From: Bacteroidota bacterium
GTDB lineage: Bacteria > Bacteroidota > Bacteroidia > Chitinophagales > Chitinophagaceae
Direction of reading: 5' to 3'
Assembly (NCBI GenBank): GCA_005882315.1
Contig: VBAR01000002.1
Coordinates: forward strand, 372,001 to 436,000
Length of the DNA: 64,000 nt
Positions within the stretch are counted from its first letter, which is position 1; the number at the start of each line of letters is the position of its first letter. Positions 18,349 through 26,728 of this stretch are shown here, one piece after another. The position numbers and the translations under genes are program-made. Under the pieces are notes generated by a model. It saw only the letters and a list, made by a program, of their open reading frames with translations. It was not told the origin of the DNA and searched no databases.

Positions 18349-18520
18349 CACTCACCAGTTGCATTTTTCATCATGTTCGAAAGTCATAATCGTTACCTCG
18401 ATCTCCACCGATCTACAATGATTTGACGGTTTTCCCCGGTAGAGTCAGAATATGGTTATTTTGATAGGGATTTTAAATTGGTAGCAGAGATTTTTTCAAA
18501 CAGGTAATATTGGTTTGCCT
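18349..18520. other. intergenic, no feature seen
   Basis: With the short ORF beside it, this spans about 300 bases between two HEPN-motif genes. I see no hairpin with a T-run, repeat or RNA gene here. Confidence 0.4.
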
Positions 18521-19477
18521 TTACTGATAGTGAACATAGGTCATACGTTTATCAGAAATGATACGGTCATACCTCTTAAGAAAAATTTCAAACTTCTCTT
18601 TTTGTTGATTATACGTGTCGGCCCATTTGGAAATAGCCAGCGCTACACAATCCAGAAGGTCTTTGAATTTAAAATACTTTCCTTCATCATTTTGTTGAGC
18701 ATAATCTTTTACTGCATCATAAAACATCAATCGCTCCACTGAGTTTGCTACTACTTTTCGCGAATCAAGATTGGTCATGTGAAGAATCGAATTACGGAAT
18801 TCCCAAAGTTCTTCTGTGGTGATATTCATTTTGCCAAGATCAGCATATTGCTGCAACCATCGCTTAAAATTGCCAGGCACATCTCCGTATTCAAGAAAGG
18901 CCATTGTATCGATGGAAATCATCATAAGTTTCATCGCAGAGACATTATGTTTCGCATTATATAGAATACGTATTGCATCAAAAAAGTCGTCATTGATGAG
19001 CTGATCAAAATGAAATCCTTTTTCATCGATATAGCCGGAGTACCATTCCTTTTGTTTATCCACTTTAATAAATTTTGGAAAAGGCGCGACAGTTTGTTTT
19101 AAATCCTCTCTTCCCTCGATAAAAATCTTTCCGTCACGAACGGGAGTAATGACAACCAATAGTGGATCGGGATCACTGAAGAGCATGTCAAGTTTTTCGA
19201 AAATCATCAAAGCATATCCTTGATGCGTGAAATCCCGATAGGTAACAAAATCAATTCCTTTGTAAGTTTTTCCTTTGTCTAAAAGTGTGAACTGATCTGG
19301 GAGTTCCGTTTTAATGGCGTTTGGGAAATCCGTTTCAACATGATCCTGAAGAAATTTAATTTTTTGTTCATCAGTCCCAACAACCATGTGGGCTACGCCG
19401 CCCACTTCAGTAATAACACCTAAGGTCACATAGAAAAATAAGTTGAAGACTTTCTCAGGCTGGTTTACGTTAATCAT
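18521..19477 (-). CDS. HEPN-motif hypothetical protein 2
   Basis: I take ATG 19477 (MINVNQPEKVFNLFF) rather than an upstream TTG, giving 318 residues. The N-terminal ~150 residues are mixed alpha/beta and unfamiliar, with DPLLVVITPVRDGKIFI as a strand region. The C-terminal half is helical and carries EELWEFRNSILHMTNLDSRKV, with Arg228-Asn229 to His233, the HEPN R-N-x3-H signature. It has no signal peptide. It is separated from the other HEPN gene by ~300 bp, and the two proteins are not obvious paralogues. A role in RNA cleavage is possible but not shown. Confidence 0.55.
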   Translation of the reverse strand: MINVNQPEKVFNLFFYVTLGVITEVGGVAHMVVGTDEQKIKFLQDHVETDFPNAIKTELPDQFTLLDKGKTYKGIDFVTYRDFTHQGYALMIFEKLDMLFSDPDPLLVVITPVRDGKIFIEGREDLKQTVAPFPKFIKVDKQKEWYSGYIDEKGFHFDQLINDDFFDAIRILYNAKHNVSAMKLMMISIDTMAFLEYGDVPGNFKRWLQQYADLGKMNITTEELWEFRNSILHMTNLDSRKVVANSVERLMFYDAVKDYAQQNDEGKYFKFKDLLDCVALAISKWADTYNQQKEKFEIFLKRYDRIISDKRMTYVHYQ

Positions 19478-19586
19478 GTTAAAAACATAGGGGTTTAAAT
19501 GCAAATGTAGTAACCTCTTTCACTTCAGTTCAACCGAAATCATATTTTGCAGGTGGAATGTTCGACACTGTGTAAACTATTGCAAG

Positions 19587-19697
19587 ATGCCAGAAAACCC
19601 ACATGCACTATATTTCAACTACGACGGCACTATGAACTATGGTGCAGGTAATCCGGGTGGAGTGGGTTATGTCATAAGAAGCTCTACGGAATATTGA
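19587..19697 (+). pseudogene. N-terminal fragment of an RNase H-like gene
   Basis: This 36-codon ORF reads MPENPHALYFNYDGTMNYG and then AGNPGGVGYVI. The combination Y-F-x-Y-D-G-T followed by G-N-P-G-G-V-G-Y-V-I is the first strand (with catalytic Asp) and beta hairpin of an RNase HI-type fold. The frame stops after RSSTEY, and the remaining two thirds of the family, with the other catalytic acids, are missing. A +1-frame continuation (about 19690-19735) stays open for some codons but does not resemble RNase H. It is best read as a decayed remnant. Confidence 0.4.
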
Positions 19698-19839
19698 TGA
19701 TTTTGTCAATGGAATTTACCAGGTTTCTCCAATGACTATATAATTGTTTAGGGCCATATACTGAAATCGTAGTGTAACAGGTAGCTACATGATTCTGTAT
19801 TGCATTTTCAAACAGCGTATTTAACGTCTCCCCGATATT

Positions 19840-20466
19840 TTAATTAGAAATGCTAACGGCTTGTTTTAAATATTCTTTCGAAGTAATTCGCTGAAGCATA
19901 AAATCAGCAACATCAGCCCTCGAAATTTTCAAACTGAGTTTTTTGAAATTACCGTCAAAGCCTATTTTATAATTTCGTGTAATTTGCCCATCGGTGAAAG
20001 CGCTTGGGCGAACAATTGTGTAGTCCAGATTGCTGTCAAATACGTATTGTTCCTGCAATTGATGATCTTTAAAAGCTTTTTTCAGCAATAGCCCAAACAT
20101 AATGTGTTTCCATACAAAATTGAGGTTTCCACGGCTTTCCCCTAATCCTAAAGTTGTTTGGCAAATCAATCTTTTGATGTGATGTTTTTGCATGGATTCA
20201 ATGATATTTCTTGTCCCGGTTCCTCTTACGGTGCCTTTGTTCCCGTCACCAATGGTACAAAGAACCACATCATGATTTAAAACAGCACTTTCCACATCTG
20301 TTTTATTTAAAATGTCACCTTTTACAACAGAAAGGTTGGCTGATGAAAATGCGATTAATTTTTCAGGACTCCGGGTAAAGGCTGTCACCCTGTGCCCTTC
20401 ATCTAATGTTTGTTTAATTATTTGTTTGCCAACACTTCCAGTGGCTCCAAAAAGAATAATATTCAT
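19840..20466 (-). CDS. NAD(P)-binding atypical SDR (NmrA/SDR-a5-like)
   Basis: This 208-residue Rossmann protein starts MNIILFGATGSVGKQIIKQ, with the GATGxxG dinucleotide-binding loop. It continues with the TRSPEKL cofactor-selectivity region, VVKGDILNKTDVESA and IVRPSAFTDG, the usual pattern of NAD(P)H-binding proteins of the flavin-reductase-like/NmrA group. The classical YxxxK motif is absent, as in other atypical SDRs. It lies downstream of, and in the same direction as, the AraC gene at 21318, which may control it. The substrate is unknown. Confidence 0.85.
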   Translation of the reverse strand: MNIILFGATGSVGKQIIKQTLDEGHRVTAFTRSPEKLIAFSSANLSVVKGDILNKTDVESAVLNHDVVLCTIGDGNKGTVRGTGTRNIIESMQKHHIKRLICQTTLGLGESRGNLNFVWKHIMFGLLLKKAFKDHQLQEQYVFDSNLDYTIVRPSAFTDGQITRNYKIGFDGNFKKLSLKISRADVADFMLQRITSKEYLKQAVSISN

Positions 20467-20541
20467 AGTAAATGTTTTAATGATACAAATTTCATCATCT
20501 GTTAAATGAAAAAATAGAAGGAAAGCGACAGTTGTAGTAGA

Positions 20542-21318
20542 CTATTTTTTGGTAAATGCCTTGGGCGTTTTGCCAGTATAGGCTTTGAATATCTTTATAA
20601 AATGAGATTGGTCAGCAAAACCATTTTCATAAACAATGTCGGTAAGCTTGATAAAGTCTTTGGCTATAACCTGCTCGAGTGAAGATTGAAATTGAATGAT
20701 TTTTGCAAATTGCTTGGCCGGGAGCCCTGTTTCGTTCAGGAATCTTCTTTCAAGCGTTCTTATATTTAAGTTGGTTTTTTTCGCGATGTTGCGAATATTT
20801 ATTTTTCCTTTTGCGACTATAATAATTTCGATAATGTGCTTGATCTTAAAATCCAGGTTTTGTTTTTTAGATAAAAATAATTGATAAAGCAGGGCAGAGA
20901 TGTTCTCAATTTTTTGGTTGATGTCTGGCTGTGATAAAAGCGATTGATTAAGATCAGCGACATCAATGGTTTGCAATTGCAGCAGATCGTAACAATCGTC
21001 GTTAATACTTTGCGGAGTAATGTTGAAAATATTCTTTAAAACAAAAGGGTAGAGTTGGAAAACGATAAGTTGATAATAACCTGTAATTTCCAATTCGATG
21101 GGTCGAATTGTTTGTCCATAAAGAAATAAGACAGGCATTTTTTTCTTGTGCGGGTTCACGGTCAATCCATTTTCGGTTTGCTGAAACATCAGTCCGGGGT
21201 ATCCATCAGCAAAAAAAGGCAGGTTTGTTTTTAGGTTTTTTTCGCCACCTTCGAACACCCAAATATTTTTCACAAAAAGTGAAATATTTTTGTTGGGTTG
21301 TATAATTTGAAAATCCAT
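20542..21318 (-). CDS. AraC-family regulator
   Basis: The 258-residue protein has an N-terminal sensory domain of the kind found before Bacteroidota AraC modules (FADGYPGLMFQQ, then LFLYGQTIRPIELEITGYYQLIVFQL). A C-terminal AraC double helix-turn-helix follows (about 160-258, with INIRNIAKKTNLNIRTLERRF and the end signature DIVYENGFADQSHFIKIFKAYTGKTPKAF). The downstream atypical SDR (75 nt gap) is its likely target. It is not closely similar to the paired AraC proteins at 49.4-51.2 kb, which have a different sensor domain. Confidence 0.92.
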   Translation of the reverse strand: MDFQIIQPNKNISLFVKNIWVFEGGEKNLKTNLPFFADGYPGLMFQQTENGLTVNPHKKKMPVLFLYGQTIRPIELEITGYYQLIVFQLYPFVLKNIFNITPQSINDDCYDLLQLQTIDVADLNQSLLSQPDINQKIENISALLYQLFLSKKQNLDFKIKHIIEIIIVAKGKINIRNIAKKTNLNIRTLERRFLNETGLPAKQFAKIIQFQSSLEQVIAKDFIKLTDIVYENGFADQSHFIKIFKAYTGKTPKAFTKK

Positions 21319-21820
21319 TATTGTTGGATTTCTCGGTTTATTGAGTTAAAAATTGTTGCTAATTCGAAACTTATAGTGCATTCTTGTTTCAAATTTAATT
21401 CATTCTATGATGATGCTGTCCTATAAGGCAGGATGACTTTTTATTGTCATCCATTCGGCGGCGGGCGGGCAACGCACGCGGAAAACAAATGTAGTGATAC
21501 CTTTGTCTTCTGAATCTTGAGACTAATTTTTTTCCGCTTCAATCTTGAATTTTTAAGAACTCCGCGAACAAGGAATTCCTAAAGGAAGAAATTTTAAACA
21601 GGCAATAATTTTCCACCGAGTGTGTCCGGGACATAATAATTATACTTTTTATTCATTACTCTTTGCAGGCATCATGTTAATGATAAATTGTTTTATTAAT
21701 GCCGATCAACCTTGGGCAGGAAAAAATTTGTCAATTAATAAATTAATATTGATGACTTAATAATGTCTTAATACACCAATGAATTTTTTTTTATATAAAA
21801 TTCCGGGATAAAAGGTCATG
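21319..21820. other. intergenic region upstream of the SusC operon
   Basis: About 500 bp between the AraC gene and the regulatory site of susC. A short GC-rich patch (GGCGGCGGGCGGGC near 21458) stands out in AT-rich DNA. I found no gene, terminator or repeat. This is the left boundary of the polysaccharide-utilisation locus. Confidence 0.4.
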
Positions 21821-21885
21821 GTTAAAAAAGTATATAAAATAGATGAATAAGCAGATATTTGAGTTCAAAAGCATGGCTACATTTA
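21821..21885 (+). promoter_or_regulatory. PUL regulon promoter 1 (susC)
   Basis: The site GTTAAAAAAGTATATAA starts at 21821. The -7-like box TACATTTA (21878-21885) starts exactly 57 nt after it and 26 nt before the susC ATG at 21904. A weaker shared block GATATTT (21854-21860) lies where a -33 element is expected. Five other units of this locus share the arrangement. Confidence 0.75.
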
Positions 21886-21903
21886 ATTCATAAAATTTTT
21901 CTA

Positions 21904-24900
21904 ATGAGATTGAAATCAACCAACCTAACATTGTTTTTGGTCTTTTTTGTTTTATTATGTCCTGCTGCAGCACAAACGCAGGGGACCACCACGATACGTG
22001 GAACCGTCACCGATCAAGCCGGGAAACCTTTACCTGGTGTAACGGTAAATGTGAAAGGGACTAAAACCAACACATTGACAGATGGTAAAGGGGACTATAG
22101 TATCATAACGAATAACAAAAAAACAATTCTTGTTTTTTCTTTCGTGGGATTGGCAACGCAAGAGTTGTCAGTAGGCAACCAGGTATTAATAAATACAAGC
22201 CTGTTGCCTGAAACTAAAGAAATGGAAGGTGTTATTGTTACTGCATTGAACATTAAACGAAATCCTAAAAGCCTTGGTTATTCAGTTACTCAACTTGACG
22301 GTTCCAAAATAAATACGGTTCAAACGCCAAGTCTTATTAGTGCTTTGTCAGGAAAAGTTGCAGGGGTTGATGTAGGTAACATTGCCAATGGGATAGCAGG
22401 TACAAAAAGAGTAGTTATTCGCGGCGCCACTTCATTGACTGGCGATAATAATCCATTATGGGTAGTAGATGGAGTTCAAATAAATTCGAGTAGCCTTGGT
22501 GGCCTGGCATCTAACGCTCCTGAAGGTGGAATTGATTATGGAGATGGCCTTACGGGAATTAATCCTGATGACATTGAAAGTATAAGTGTATTAAAAGGGA
22601 ATGCTGCCGCTGCCCTATATGGTGCAAGGGCATCTAATGGAGTAATAATTGTCACGACCAAAAGTGGTAAATCTGCAAAGGGGAAAATGAATCTTGATTT
22701 TAGCACTTCCTTATTGGTTGATAAGCTCGTTGATCAAACAGATTTCCAAAATGTATATGGACAGAGCTCAATAAACCAGGCGAACGGACGTGAACTACCG
22801 ACAAGTGCTGATAATGCAAAAGGGTCTGATAGTTGGGGACATATTATGGATGGGACACCAGCACCTCAATTTGATGGCGTAGTAAGACCATTCAGCCCGG
22901 CAAAAGATATCTATAAACGCTTTTTCAAAACAGGAAGCACTATTACTAATACACTATCATTATATGGGAGTAACAATAATAATGATTTTCGGATATCATT
23001 ATCAGATCTGAGGAATACTGATATCACGCCAAATGCAGACTTCAGGCGGACCAGCATAAACACAAAGACGCATTCAAGATTTGGCAATCTGGATGTTGAT
23101 CTTGTAATTAATTACAATTATGAAAAATCTCATAACAGACCTTTTATCGGTGGTAACCATGACAATTCGCTTTATTCATTATTGTATCTTCCCAACACCA
23201 TCGATTTAGATCCTTTAAAACCGGGCTATGATTCCTTCGGCCGTGAATACCTTTATACACAAGGTGTTTCAAATCCTTATTATATAGTAAATAAAGAGAA
23301 ACAAGAGGATTCAAAAAACAGGCTTATTGGATCTCTAATGCTTAAATATGATATTACAAAATGGTTGTATGTACGAGGAAGGTTGAACCGCGATTATTAT
23401 TTATCTAAAAGGTTACAATACATTCCTGATGGGAATGCTTCTTCAAGTTTTCCGTATAATTCTCCCAGCAATATAGGAGGTCTTCTAAATCAACGTTCTG
23501 TTGAAAGTTCAGTAATGGATTATGAATTTATAGTTGGAATAAATCCTTTAAATAAAGGTAAATTCAGTGTTAACGCATTTTTCGGTGGTAATAGTAACAC
23601 CCGGGCAAATTCTCAATTAATTGAATCGGGTAATACTTTTGTTGTCCCGAATGTTTACACTTTTAATAATTTAAAAACCAAATTGCCGTCGACAAGCGAA
23701 AGCAGACGCAAAACAAATTCGCTTTTCGGAAGCATGGAATTGTCATACAATAAATATTTGTTTTTGACCCTAACCGGCAGAAACGATTGGTTTTCTACTC
23801 TGCCAATTGATAATAATGATTTATTCTATCCTGCTGCTTCTTTATCTTTTGTATTATCAGATGCGTTTAATTTACCATCAGCAATATCTTTTGCTAAGTT
23901 ACGAGCATCTACCGCGCAGGTAAGTGGAGATACCGATCCTTATCAGCTTGATCTGAGTTATTCACTTGATCCTTTATTGTATAACAGCACCATCCCTCTT
24001 CAACTGATCGGCACGAGCAACATACCGAATAAAAAACTAAAACCACTTTTGTCTACTGATTATGAAGTTGGCCTGGAGATGGATTTCTTTAAAGGCAGAC
24101 TTGGATTTGACTTTGCTTACTACAACCGCCAAATAAAAGATGATATTGTGAGAACAGCAGTATCAAGCGGTACAGGTTACAGTACGGCGATCTTTAATGT
24201 TGGCAAGCTTAAAAACAGCGGGATAGAAATTTTATTGAAAGCAACTCCAATAAAAACAAGGGATTTTACATGGGATCTGACGGCTACTTTTTCAAAGAAC
24301 AACAATGTGGTTGTCGCTTTGGGTGATGGTGTAGCGGGAACTCCTATCCAATTAGCTACATCAAAAAGTGGAAACGGTTTTGTACAGTTAACAGAAGGGG
24401 AAAGATATGGAGGTATATATGGATTTAGCTATACAAGAGATTCTGCTTCAGGTCAAAAAATTTATGATACAAGAGGTTTTCCTGTCGTGAATTCCAAAGC
24501 TAAATTTTTAGGCAACAGTACCTACGATAAGTTATTCGGATTTAGCAACACGCTCACTTATAAAAAACTTTCATTGTATATTTTTGTTGATGCAAAATTC
24601 GGCGCTGATATATATTCTGAAACCAACGCAACTGCATATAAGAATGGAAAACATATGAATACTTTATTTGGTAGAGAGGAAGGATTTGTTGCGCCAGGTT
24701 TAAACCAAACAGGTGGGAAGAATACAGTAATGGTGATGCCAGATAATCTAAGTTCTTATTACAATCAGATCGGAACTATTACCGAAGAGTTTATGTATGA
24801 TGCAAGCTTTGTAAAGTTACGTGAAGCTGCTTTAACGTACAGATTTTCCAAAGGGTTAGATAAAATTGGACTTATTAATCCCACGATCGCATTGGTGGCA

Positions 24901-25050
24901 AGAAACCTATGGACAATATATAAAGACAAGGATTTAGAAAATGTTGATCCCGAAAGTAACATTGCCAGTAATAACCAGCAGGGCATTGAACGGATGGGCT
25001 ATCCCAGCACAATGAGCGTTGGTCTTACTATTAAATTTACCTTAAAATAA
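21904..25050 (+). CDS. SusC/RagA-family TonB-dependent outer-membrane transporter
   Basis: From ATG 21904 (MRLKSTNLTLFL) the protein is 1048 residues; a TTG 15 codons earlier is less likely. A signal peptide precedes a carboxypeptidase-regulatory-like domain (TTIRGTVTDQAGKPLPGVTV, about 30-110). The TonB plug follows (SALSGKVAGVDV, GATSLTGDNNPLWVVDGVQI) and includes the SusC signature around ISVLKGNAAAALYGARASNG. A large beta-barrel ends in LTIKFTLK. It imports glycan fragments bound by its SusD partner, which starts 37 nt downstream. It has no STN domain and hence no direct sigma/anti-sigma signalling. This is the first gene of the locus, preceded by regulon promoter 1. Confidence 0.97.
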   Translation: MRLKSTNLTLFLVFFVLLCPAAAQTQGTTTIRGTVTDQAGKPLPGVTVNVKGTKTNTLTDGKGDYSIITNNKKTILVFSFVGLATQELSVGNQVLINTSLLPETKEMEGVIVTALNIKRNPKSLGYSVTQLDGSKINTVQTPSLISALSGKVAGVDVGNIANGIAGTKRVVIRGATSLTGDNNPLWVVDGVQINSSSLGGLASNAPEGGIDYGDGLTGINPDDIESISVLKGNAAAALYGARASNGVIIVTTKSGKSAKGKMNLDFSTSLLVDKLVDQTDFQNVYGQSSINQANGRELPTSADNAKGSDSWGHIMDGTPAPQFDGVVRPFSPAKDIYKRFFKTGSTITNTLSLYGSNNNNDFRISLSDLRNTDITPNADFRRTSINTKTHSRFGNLDVDLVINYNYEKSHNRPFIGGNHDNSLYSLLYLPNTIDLDPLKPGYDSFGREYLYTQGVSNPYYIVNKEKQEDSKNRLIGSLMLKYDITKWLYVRGRLNRDYYLSKRLQYIPDGNASSSFPYNSPSNIGGLLNQRSVESSVMDYEFIVGINPLNKGKFSVNAFFGGNSNTRANSQLIESGNTFVVPNVYTFNNLKTKLPSTSESRRKTNSLFGSMELSYNKYLFLTLTGRNDWFSTLPIDNNDLFYPAASLSFVLSDAFNLPSAISFAKLRASTAQVSGDTDPYQLDLSYSLDPLLYNSTIPLQLIGTSNIPNKKLKPLLSTDYEVGLEMDFFKGRLGFDFAYYNRQIKDDIVRTAVSSGTGYSTAIFNVGKLKNSGIEILLKATPIKTRDFTWDLTATFSKNNNVVVALGDGVAGTPIQLATSKSGNGFVQLTEGERYGGIYGFSYTRDSASGQKIYDTRGFPVVNSKAKFLGNSTYDKLFGFSNTLTYKKLSLYIFVDAKFGADIYSETNATAYKNGKHMNTLFGREEGFVAPGLNQTGGKNTVMVMPDNLSSYYNQIGTITEEFMYDASFVKLREAALTYRFSKGLDKIGLINPTIALVARNLWTIYKDKDLENVDPESNIASNNQQGIERMGYPSTMSVGLTIKFTLK

Positions 25051-25087
25051 TTACGACATTTTTTTTACAATATTTAAAATCAAAATC

Positions 25088-26605
25088 ATGAAAAGAAATT
25101 ACAAAAAATACTTTCTAATTCTGGTAGTTGTTATTTCCGCGAGCTTCTCTTCTTGTGAAAAGGGGTTTGAGGGTATTAATACCAGCGTTGATTTTGTATC
25201 AACTCCCACACTGGAGTATGTACTGCCATTTGTTGAGCTTACAATGGTTGACAGGAATTATTATACACAAACGTATTATGCGGCAGCCTATGCCGGCCAG
25301 ATAAATACAAATGTTTCCTTTCCTTCTATCACTGCTTATAAGGAAACAGAAATGTCTGAGCATTGGGTATGGATATATAGAAATCCCCTTAAAAATATCG
25401 TTGATTTTATTGAACGTTGCCAGGATGATCCGGATAAGATAAATTATCTAAGCATCGGACGCATTTTAAGAGTTTATTTGCTCCATTCAGTTACTGATAG
25501 TTATGGCGATATCCCATATTTTGAGGCGATCAAAGGCTATTCAGCAGGAATAACAACACCGAAATATGATCCTCAGCAAGCAATATACGGGGACATGTTT
25601 AAAGAATTGACAGAGGCGGCAGCGGCTCTTACTGCTTCTAAAACAACTCCTGGTACCGCCGATATTGTTTATAATGGAGATATTGTAAAATGGAAAAAAT
25701 TTGCAAATAGTCTTATGTTGAGATTGGCATTGAGGATTGTAAAAGCTGATCCTGTTAATTCAAAGAAATATATTGAACAGGCCATAGCAGGTGGACTTAT
25801 GACCAGTACAGCTGATAACTTTGTTGTAAATTATACCACACAAGTTGCTGGTACAGGCACAACCTCTAACGGAACGGCACATACATGGATAAGTTCAAGT
25901 TATATTACTACCTACAGGCTTGCGCAACCATTTGTTGATTCACTAAAACTCAAAAACGATCCACGTACTCCTATATATTGTATGAGGGAGAAATTGCCCT
26001 TAACCTCATACCAGGAAGGAAGTCATGACCCGGCTGTTCAAAGAGGTCGTGATCAATTTGTTCAGTCAGTGCAAAGAGACAGCGCCTCTGTTGCCAATAT
26101 AAGAACCTTTGGAAGGTACGCTGCTCCATTTATTCACCTAAGCTATCCACAAGTTCAGTTTCAACTTGCTGAAGCTGTTGTCAGGAATATCATACCCGGT
26201 GATGCTAAAACTTATTATGAAAACGGCGTTAAGGCGGCCATGAGTGAGTTATCAATTTTAGGAACTGATGGATGGAATCCTGGTGCAATAACTGTGGCTC
26301 AACAAAATGCTTACCTGACTGCCAATCCTTATGATCCGGCAAATGCGTTAAGACAGATCAATACTCAATACTGGATAGAAACATTTCCTAATTATTATGA
26401 AGCATGGGCTAATATGCGCAGAACCGGTTTTCCGGACACTTATAGTCAATTGAATCTTAGCTTAAGCGGTAATTTAGGAGCTCAACTTCCAAGAAGACTT
26501 TTTTATCCACGAGCAGAATATGCTGCCAATGCTAATATTAATGAAGCAGTCTCCAGGCAAGGCCCGGATTTAACAAGCACCCGTGTATGGTGGGACAAAC
26601 CATAA
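25088..26605 (+). CDS. SusD-like (SusD/RagB) outer-membrane glycan-binding lipoprotein
   Basis: The 505-residue protein has a type II signal peptide with lipidation Cys23 (ASFSSC) and a SusD-like_2 body: EHWVWIYRNPLKNIVDFIE, then RILRVYLLHSVTDSYGDIPYFEA, then KWKKFANSLMLRLALRIV. The C-terminal region has YYEAWANMRRTGFP and the family ending RLFYPRAEYAAN. It forms the lid of the SusC transporter and binds incoming glycan at the cell surface. A strong terminator follows 31 nt after the stop, which would let susCD be made in excess over the downstream enzymes. Confidence 0.95.
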   Translation: MKRNYKKYFLILVVVISASFSSCEKGFEGINTSVDFVSTPTLEYVLPFVELTMVDRNYYTQTYYAAAYAGQINTNVSFPSITAYKETEMSEHWVWIYRNPLKNIVDFIERCQDDPDKINYLSIGRILRVYLLHSVTDSYGDIPYFEAIKGYSAGITTPKYDPQQAIYGDMFKELTEAAAALTASKTTPGTADIVYNGDIVKWKKFANSLMLRLALRIVKADPVNSKKYIEQAIAGGLMTSTADNFVVNYTTQVAGTGTTSNGTAHTWISSSYITTYRLAQPFVDSLKLKNDPRTPIYCMREKLPLTSYQEGSHDPAVQRGRDQFVQSVQRDSASVANIRTFGRYAAPFIHLSYPQVQFQLAEAVVRNIIPGDAKTYYENGVKAAMSELSILGTDGWNPGAITVAQQNAYLTANPYDPANALRQINTQYWIETFPNYYEAWANMRRTGFPDTYSQLNLSLSGNLGAQLPRRLFYPRAEYAANANINEAVSRQGPDLTSTRVWWDKP

Positions 26606-26636
26606 GTTTTTTGCGAAGTACAATTGTTGTAATATT

Positions 26637-26680
26637 AAGTAGTCTATTAAAGAAGGGTTATAAAATGGACTACTTTTTTT
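26637..26680 (+). terminator. rho-independent terminator after susD
   Basis: A 12-bp stem AAGTAGTCTATT / AATGGACTACTT with one T-G wobble and a 15-nt loop is followed by TTTTT. It separates susCD from the metallophosphoesterase pair. A candidate promoter for that pair (TTTG at 26678, TATATTTA at 26699-26706) begins inside its T-run. Confidence 0.85.
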
Positions 26681-26728
26681 GCAATTGATTTTGTTCGATA
26701 TATTTAATTAAATTAATCTATTTTACAA

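Noticed and set aside
18066-18389. Plus-strand ORF with Pro/Ser-rich end
   Set aside because: It overlaps the well-supported HEPN gene on the other strand, and its low-complexity end is a shadow of the minus-strand short ORF.
21458-21472. GC-rich patch as an attachment site or origin
   Set aside because: It is a single short patch without repeats, integrase gene or a second copy in the window.
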